A DNA stretch of 64,000 bases from Propionivibrio limicola (lineage in GTDB: Bacteria > Pseudomonadota > Gammaproteobacteria > Burkholderiales > Rhodocyclaceae). The translations under genes and the position numbers were made by a program. A model generated the notes under the pieces. It searched no databases, had not been told where the DNA came from, and was given only the letters and a program-made list of their open reading frames with translations. Below, in pieces: positions 59,261 through 64,000 of this stretch. Location: assembly GCF_009469695.1 (NCBI RefSeq), contig NZ_SSSR01000001.1, forward strand, positions 124,001 to 188,000, written 5' to 3'. How positions within the stretch are numbered: position 1 is the stretch's first letter; each line of letters opens with the position of its first letter.

Positions 59261-59635
59261 TCACTCCCAATCCAGCCCGCCCTTGGCCCAGGCATATGCA
59301 TAGCCAACGACCAGAATCGCGATAAACACAATCATTTCAACAAAGCCGAAGAACTTTATCGATTCGGTGGCAACAATTTCCTTGAAGATCGTTGCCCAAG
59401 GCACAAGAAAGGCAACTTCCAGATCAAAAAGGATAAAAAGAATCGAAATAAGGTAATAACGCACATCGAATTTCATACGTGCGTCTTCGAATGCCTCAAA
59501 CCCGCATTCGTAAGGCGATAACTTTTCCGGATTCGGCCGGTGCGGAGCGACGACCATACCGGTTATTACCGGTGCAATACCAAAAACCAAGCCGATCAAG
59601 ACAAAGACAAGCACCGGGAAATACGTTTCCAGCAT
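59261..59635 (-). CDS. nuoA: NADH-quinone oxidoreductase subunit A
   Basis: A 124-residue three-helix membrane subunit with the conserved S-P-Y-E-C-G-F-E loop and R-F-D-V-R-Y-Y-L-like segment (here K-F-D-V-R-Y-Y-L). ATG 59635 starts the family sequence M-L-E-T-Y-F-P; the open frame adds four codons. First gene of the nuo operon, just after tRNA-Leu. Confidence 0.95.
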   Translation of the reverse strand: MLETYFPVLVFVLIGLVFGIAPVITGMVVAPHRPNPEKLSPYECGFEAFEDARMKFDVRYYLISILFILFDLEVAFLVPWATIFKEIVATESIKFFGFVEMIVFIAILVVGYAYAWAKGGLDWE

Positions 59636-59693
59636 GATTCGCCACACCTTTTGTCAAAAACAAAGGGGCCGCTAGAGACGCCACCCCTTCGAT

Positions 59694-59778
59694 TGGTGCC
59701 GACGATGAGACTCGAACTCATACGACCAAGGTCACTACCCCCTCAAGATAGCGTGTCTACCAATTTCACCACGTCGGC
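59694..59778 (-). tRNA. tRNA-Leu (anticodon GAG)
   Basis: An 85-nt type II tRNA. The 7-bp acceptor stem GCCGACG/CGTCGGC, D-arm GGTGAAATTGGTAGACAC, anticodon loop CTTGAGG, long variable arm, T-loop GTTCGAGTC and encoded CCA are all visible. It closely resembles E. coli leuU-type tRNA. It lies between secG and nuoA, the usual betaproteobacterial location. Confidence 0.95.
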
Positions 59779-59839
59779 ACAACCCAGTTCAGATGGCGCC
59801 CAAGAGGGATAAGGGCACCATCATTACGAAACCCAGCTT

Positions 59840-60211
59840 TTACTTTGGAATTTCTTTCGACTTCGATCCGGGCTCTTGAGAACTTCCAGCCGGATTCTCA
59901 GACGTTGTTGCAACTCCGGAAACAGCGCCGGATTCTACCGCTTTCTCCATAACGCTTCCAGTCGTTTTTGGCTTGCTTGCCGCCATATAGGCCAAAGAGA
60001 GGCTGGTGGCAAAAAAAACGGCCGCCAAAATCGCGGTTGTTCTGCTCAGGAAATTGGCAGAGCCTGTCGCACCAAAAAGACTTCCCGATGCGCCGCTACC
60101 GAACGCTGCCCCCATGTCAGCCCCTTTGCCATGCTGAAGCAGCACCAAGCCGATAATCCCCAAACTAGCCAGAATATGAACCAGCAAAATAATCGAAAAC
60201 AAGTACCCCAT
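59840..60211 (-). CDS. secG: protein translocase subunit SecG
   Basis: A 123-residue two-helix membrane protein with the SecG core G-L-V-L-L-Q-H-G-K-G-A-D-M-G-A-A-F-G and S-G-S-L-F-G-A-T-G-S-A-N-F-L. It stimulates SecYEG-mediated protein export. The C-terminal Ser/Glu/Lys-rich tail is typical of betaproteobacteria. Located 9 bp after tpiA. Confidence 0.95.
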   Translation of the reverse strand: MGYLFSIILLVHILASLGIIGLVLLQHGKGADMGAAFGSGASGSLFGATGSANFLSRTTAILAAVFFATSLSLAYMAASKPKTTGSVMEKAVESGAVSGVATTSENPAGSSQEPGSKSKEIPK

Positions 60212-60220
60212 ACTTCCTCT

Positions 60221-60976
60221 TTAGCAAACAGCTGCTGAACATATTGCAAGAAAATCGGCCGCCACCAAGGACGCCCCCCCCACTAAGCCGCCATCAATAT
60301 CAGGCATCGCAAACAACTCAGCCGCATTCGAGGGCTTGACACTCCCCCCGTACAGTATCTGCAGTTTTTGCGCCACTTCCGGATCGAAAGATGCAATCAA
60401 CGCACGGATAGCCGCATGAACCTCCTGCGCCTGCTCCGAACTCGCAGTCCTTCCCGTACCGATCGCCCAAACTGGCTCATAGGCAACAACAGCGGTTGAA
60501 AAGGCCGTGACCCCCACTTTATCCAGAACAGCCCTTATCTGCGAGGACACCACCTGAATAGTCGCTCCGCTCTCGCGTTCGGACAATGTTTCCCCAACAC
60601 AAAGCACTGGCAACAACCCCGACGACAAAGCCAGCGAGAACTTTTCCGCAACCACTGCGTCCGACTCACCGTAAATCGAACGTCGCTCAGAATGACCAAC
60701 AAGCACATAGCGACAAGCAAAATCTTGCAGCATTGATACGCTGACTTCGCCCGTATAAGCACCCTGCGGATACTCGCTTACGTTCTGAGCCCCCCAGGCA
60801 ACGGGAGTCGCACTCAAGATTGATTGAGCTTGAAAAAGATACGGATAAGGGACAAAGACAGCGACAGAAACGCCCCGCAAGACCGCCGAGCCTGCCACGA
60901 TGGCTTGCAGCAGATCTTGATTGGTGGCTAGACCACCATGCATTTTCCAGTTCCCGGCAACCAGCTTCTGACGCAT
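60221..60976 (-). CDS. tpiA: triosephosphate isomerase
   Basis: A 251-residue TIM-barrel enzyme interconverting dihydroxyacetone phosphate and glyceraldehyde 3-phosphate in glycolysis and gluconeogenesis. Active-site Lys in G-N-W-K-M-H-G, His in V-G-H-S-E-R-R and catalytic Glu in A-Y-E-P-V-W-A-I-G-T-G are all present, with the phosphate loop G-G-S-V-K at the end. It heads the tpiA-secG-tRNA-nuo row. Confidence 0.97.
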   Translation of the reverse strand: MRQKLVAGNWKMHGGLATNQDLLQAIVAGSAVLRGVSVAVFVPYPYLFQAQSILSATPVAWGAQNVSEYPQGAYTGEVSVSMLQDFACRYVLVGHSERRSIYGESDAVVAEKFSLALSSGLLPVLCVGETLSERESGATIQVVSSQIRAVLDKVGVTAFSTAVVAYEPVWAIGTGRTASSEQAQEVHAAIRALIASFDPEVAQKLQILYGGSVKPSNAAELFAMPDIDGGLVGGASLVAADFLAICSAAVC

Positions 60977-61123
60977 ATATTCTCCCCGACAAAGCCGAAC
61001 GATTATAGACAGCCCGGAGCATTCCGGTCAATTTGAAAACGGTTACCCATCTACATCGCATCTTTCGGCGGGAACCCGCACAACGCCCACCAGCATCCCG
61101 ACATTCACAACCCGACAAGAAAT

Positions 61124-61142
61124 GGGCCGCTTGAAGCGGCCC
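61124..61142 (-). terminator. terminator after pstB
   Basis: GGGCCGC-TTCAA-GCGGCCC on the minus strand, about 20 bp after the pstB stop, followed by ATTTCTTGT. A compact 7-bp GC stem with a moderately T-rich tail; it likely ends the pst transcript. Confidence 0.75.
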
Positions 61143-61162
61143 GCCATTGACTTACAACACGA

Positions 61163-61963
61163 CTACCCGAAGCGACCCGTAATATAGTCCTCGGTTTCCT
61201 TCCGTTTTGGTTTGATGAAGATCTGGTCGGTAATGCCGAACTCGACCATCTCGCCAAGATACATGTAAGCGGTATAGTCGGAGATACGTGCAGCTTGCTG
61301 CATGTTGTGCGTCACGATCAGAATCGTTACTTTTTCCTTGAGCTCCGAAATAAGCTCCTCAATGCTGGCGGTAGCGATGGGATCCAGCGCAGAAGTTGGC
61401 TCATCGAAGAGCAACAATTCAGGGTCAGTCGCCAAGGCACGGGCAATGCACAAGCGTTGCTGCTGCCCCCCCGAAAGATTAGCCCCCAAGTCCTTTAACC
61501 GATCCTTGACCTCGCTCCAAAGGGCTGCACCGCGCAACGCGGCTTCAACCTTATCGTCGATTACCGAACGCGCCGTTTCGCCGCGCACGCGCAGCCCGTA
61601 AGCCACATTCTCGTAAATCGATTTCGGAAAAGGATTGGGCTTCTGAAAGACCATGCTGATCCGCATGCGCACCTCGATCGGATCGACTGCTTTCGAAAGC
61701 AGATTGGTGCGATCCGGATGAAACTCGATCGCACCTTCATAGCGGTTCCCGGGGTACAAATCGTGCATACGGTTAAAACAACGCAGGTACGTTGACTTGC
61801 CACACCCCGACGGACCGATCAGCGAGGTCACCTTCTTGTCGTAAACTGGCATGTTAATGCCCTTCAGGGCCTTAAAGTCACCGTAGTAAAAGCTCAGATT
61901 TCGAGCCTCTGCCTTGAGAACGGTGCTATTAGCCACCGCCAAATCTTCGGTATTCACATTCAT
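61163..61963 (-). CDS. pstB: phosphate ABC transporter ATP-binding protein PstB
   Basis: A 266-residue ATPase of the Pst high-affinity phosphate importer. Walker [10 protein letters not shown], signature [13 protein letters not shown], Walker [13 protein letters not shown] and the PstB-specific [17 protein letters not shown] 61963 is chosen over an upstream TTG. It lies 19 bp after pstA. Confidence 0.95.
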   Translation of the reverse strand: MNVNTEDLAVANSTVLKAEARNLSFYYGDFKALKGINMPVYDKKVTSLIGPSGCGKSTYLRCFNRMHDLYPGNRYEGAIEFHPDRTNLLSKAVDPIEVRMRISMVFQKPNPFPKSIYENVAYGLRVRGETARSVIDDKVEAALRGAALWSEVKDRLKDLGANLSGGQQQRLCIARALATDPELLLFDEPTSALDPIATASIEELISELKEKVTILIVTHNMQQAARISDYTAYMYLGEMVEFGITDQIFIKPKRKETEDYITGRFG

Positions 61964-61982
61964 CGATATCACCGTCAAATTC

Positions 61983-62906
61983 TTACCATTTGATGTTCTT
62001 GCGCAAACGATAGCGCAACCAGATTGCCAGTCCGTTCATGGCCAGAGTCATGAGAACCAGTATGAAACCAGCTGCCGCGGCGTTATTCAGAAACGCCGCC
62101 TCGGGGCGCGATGTCCAGTTGAACATCTGGATGGGCATCACGGTAAAGGGGGCAAAGAGCCAGTCGAACACACCGGCCGGCGGATCCCCCGCAAACGGCA
62201 TCGGCGGCAGGAACGCGATAAAGGTCAGCGCCCCCACTGTAATGATCGGCGCCGTTTCCCCGATCGCACGCGCCATGCCGATAATCACGCCGGTCAAAAT
62301 ACCGGGGCTGGAATAAGGGACAATGTGGTCGCTAACAACCTGCCAGGTCGTAGCCCCACAGGCGTACGCGCCCTCGCGGATAATTTGCGGAATCGACCGA
62401 ATGGCTTCCCGGGTCGCAACGATCACGACTGGCAGAATAAGCAGCGCGAGCGTCAATCCGGCGGTCAAAATACTTTGACCGAAGCCGAATGTATAAACAA
62501 ACAACCCCAAAGCCAGCAAACCGTAAATGATCGACGGAACGCCAGCCAGATTGGTCACATTGATTTCAATGACGTCAGTCAGCCAGTTCTTGGGCGCATA
62601 TTCTTCAAGATAGACACCTGCCGCAACGCCAAGGGGAACGGCGGCACATGCCGTCACCAGCATAACGAGCACCGAGCCGACCCAAGCCGAGAGAATCCCG
62701 GCATTTGCCGCGCGACGGGACGGGAAGGAGGTCAGAAAATCGATATCGATCCGCCCCAGGCCATTTATCGCCATGTCGATGAACAGCGAAGCGAAGGTCA
62801 TCAAAGCGACCATCAAGGCCAGAATACCAAGCACGCCGAACATCCAATCCCAGCGCTTGTGCGCCGCGATGATGGCGCGAAGGGCTTGTAAATCCTGCTC
62901 TTTCAT
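61983..62906 (-). CDS. pstA: phosphate ABC transporter permease PstA
   Basis: A 307-residue inner-membrane permease with six helices and the binding-protein-dependent transport loop [20 protein letters not shown]. Segments such as L-E-E-Y-A-P and [11 protein letters not shown] are PstA-typical. It pairs with PstC to form the phosphate channel. ATG 62906 shares a base with the pstC stop (TGATG). Confidence 0.95.
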   Translation of the reverse strand: MKEQDLQALRAIIAAHKRWDWMFGVLGILALMVALMTFASLFIDMAINGLGRIDIDFLTSFPSRRAANAGILSAWVGSVLVMLVTACAAVPLGVAAGVYLEEYAPKNWLTDVIEINVTNLAGVPSIIYGLLALGLFVYTFGFGQSILTAGLTLALLILPVVIVATREAIRSIPQIIREGAYACGATTWQVVSDHIVPYSSPGILTGVIIGMARAIGETAPIITVGALTFIAFLPPMPFAGDPPAGVFDWLFAPFTVMPIQMFNWTSRPEAAFLNNAAAAGFILVLMTLAMNGLAIWLRYRLRKNIKW

Positions 62907-63817
62907 CAATACACCTCGCGATATTTCTTGCGCATGTAATAACCAACCAGATTGAAGGAGAGCGTCAGCAGCATCAACGTCAATCCCGCAGCAAAAATGG
63001 TCTGGTAGCCGATACTGCCGTGCGGCAAGTCTCCCAACGCCACCTGAACGATAAATGAAGTGACCGTTGCCCCCGGTTCGGTTGGATTGAACGTCAGGTT
63101 CGGCTGCATACCCGCCGCGACCGCGAGGATCATCGTCTCGCCGACTGCCCGGGAAACCCCCAGAATAAACGCGGCTGCAATCCCGGAGATGGCCGATGGC
63201 ACCACGACCCGAAGCGCCGTCTGCAGACGGGTCGCACCGGTCGCGTACGACCCCTCGCGCAACGCCATCGGCACCGCCCGCATTGCATCCTCCGAGAGTG
63301 AAGCGACATACGGGATAATCATGATTCCCATGACGATACCGGCAGAGAGAAGGTTAAACCCGGGCAAATCCGGATAGACCTTCTGCAACAATGGCGTCAG
63401 GAAGAGCAGTGCGAAATAGCCGTAAATAATGGTCGGGATACCGCCCAGCAACTCCAAGAATGGCTTGGCGATTTCACGCACAGAAAACGGAGCGAACTCA
63501 GAGAGATAAATCGCGATGACTGTCCCGAGCGGAATTGCCACGAGCAAGGCCACGGCTGAACTTGTAATCGTCCCCGACAGCAAGACCATGATGCCGTAAT
63601 GTGCATCATCGAAAAGCGGGGTCCACTGTGTGTCGAACAGAAAGTCGGTCAGCGGAACATGCTGGAAAAAGACCCACGATTCCTTTATCAAAATATAGAC
63701 AATAGCTGTCGTGGTGAAGACTGACACACAGGCAGCAAGCAACAAAACGGCTTCGATCAGCCGTTCTTTAATGTGACGCGTATGGTCTTTTTTTAGACGA
63801 TCACTGGGTACGGTCAT
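62906..63817 (-). CDS. pstC: phosphate ABC transporter permease PstC
   Basis: A 303-residue inner-membrane permease with six helices. Motifs: Y-L-S-E-F-A-P, L-E-L-L-G-G-I-P-T-I-I-Y-G, the transport loop D-A-M-R-A-V-P-M-A-L-R-E-G-S-Y-A-T-G-A-T and S-R-A-V-G-E-T-M. ATG 63817 begins the charged N-terminus (M-T-V-P-S-D-R-L-K-K-D); the longer frame to 63856 lacks a ribosome-binding site. Confidence 0.94.
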   Translation of the reverse strand: MTVPSDRLKKDHTRHIKERLIEAVLLLAACVSVFTTTAIVYILIKESWVFFQHVPLTDFLFDTQWTPLFDDAHYGIMVLLSGTITSSAVALLVAIPLGTVIAIYLSEFAPFSVREIAKPFLELLGGIPTIIYGYFALLFLTPLLQKVYPDLPGFNLLSAGIVMGIMIIPYVASLSEDAMRAVPMALREGSYATGATRLQTALRVVVPSAISGIAAAFILGVSRAVGETMILAVAAGMQPNLTFNPTEPGATVTSFIVQVALGDLPHGSIGYQTIFAAGLTLMLLTLSFNLVGYYMRKKYREVY

Positions 63818-63959
63818 AAAATCAAGCCTTTCGGCGGTTGTAGCACACGAATCCAACGACTCCTCCCATCATCCGGGCAGAGCACAGTTTTTCCGGCTGC
63901 GCCCGGGAACCCACATTTCACTCCAGCCGGAACTCCCCCGGCCGGAGCGGAAAGCGGAG

Positions 63960-64000
63960 TTACTTGGCTTCCAGTTTCATCAACTGTTCGATCGTAATAC
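63960..64000 (-). CDS. pstS: partial 3' end of pstS (phosphate-binding protein)
   Basis: The last 12 codons before a TAA read I-T-I-E-Q-L-M-K-L-E-A-K. The position upstream of pstC on the same strand is that of pstS, the periplasmic phosphate receptor, but the fragment is too short to prove identity. A 142-bp gap to pstC follows, long enough for the attenuating hairpin usual between pstS and pstC. Confidence 0.5.
   Translation of the reverse strand, partial: ITIEQLMKLEAK

Overview
The window looks like a chromosomal segment of a diazotrophic betaproteobacterium, most likely of the Rhodocyclales (Dechloromonas/Azonexus-like). The reasons are the gene families (NifB, a NifL/NifA pair, a nif-linked Rnf complex, DraG), the tpiA-secG-tRNA-Leu-nuoA..N order, and the GC-rich codon usage of the first 43 kb. 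This placement is inference; no 16S gene is present.

Layout. (1) 0-7.3 kb, minus strand: the distal part of an MSHA-type IV pilus locus in the classical order mshE-G-F-B-A-C-D-O-P and the start of a next gene (probably mshQ). MshE carries an N-terminal c-di-GMP-binding MshEN repeat. (2) 7.4-10.0 kb: a periplasmic NMT1-like sensor/PAS/GAF/GGDEF gene, cut in two by one in-frame TAG. (3) 10.2-14.8 kb, minus strand: a five-gene nitrogen-fixation operon nifB - 4Fe-4S ferredoxin - flavodiiron protein - 2Fe-2S ferredoxin - draG. It sits behind a near-perfect sigma-54 promoter and two TGT-N10-ACA NifA sites. (4) 14.8-24.3 kb: a frameshifted SWIM zinc-finger gene, mscS, a lysine/alanine-rich lipoprotein, psiF, a fluoride riboswitch with a CLC-F fluoride exporter, an unusual triad (ABC ATPase, UreG/HypB-like GTPase, cytosolic substrate-binding-like protein, no permease), a small lipoprotein and a type I restriction (hsdR) remnant. 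(5) 24.3-26.6 kb: aromatic amino-acid permease and periplasmic cyclohexadienyl dehydratase (PheC). (6) 26.8-30.5 kb: an accessory island with an IS5-family element and an AT-rich two-gene cassette (DUF262 protein plus MAE_28990-like HEPN nuclease), a likely defence or toxin module. (7) 30.8-39.7 kb: nifLA (minus) divergent from rnfABCDGEH (plus). A NifA site and sigma-54 elements lie between them. (8) 39.8-45 kb: a PAS-PAS-GGDEF-EAL protein overlapping an ErcA-like iron alcohol dehydrogenase, then a LolD-like ATPase divergent from a LolA-like outer-membrane lipoprotein-sorting protein. (9) 45-61 kb, minus: the complete 14-gene complex I operon nuoA-N, preceded by tRNA-Leu(GAG), secG and tpiA. 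(10) 61-64 kb, minus: pstB, pstA, pstC and the last codons of pstS.

How it fits together. NifL/NifA (sigma-54) controls nif transcription. Rnf would drive low-potential electrons to ferredoxins, two of which are encoded with nifB. The flavodiiron protein could remove O2 or NO near nitrogenase, and DraG reverses ADP-ribosylation of dinitrogenase reductase. Three c-di-GMP-related proteins (the interrupted GGDEF gene, the GGDEF/EAL protein and MshE) point to second-messenger control of pilus function.

Composition changes visibly. By eye, the first 43 kb is GC-rich (about 65%), the DUF262/HEPN cassette is AT-rich (about 40% or lower), and the nuo region is intermediate (about 50%). Several genes are broken by single changes (one amber codon, at least one frameshift). 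These may be real decay or assembly errors in a draft or metagenomic sequence.
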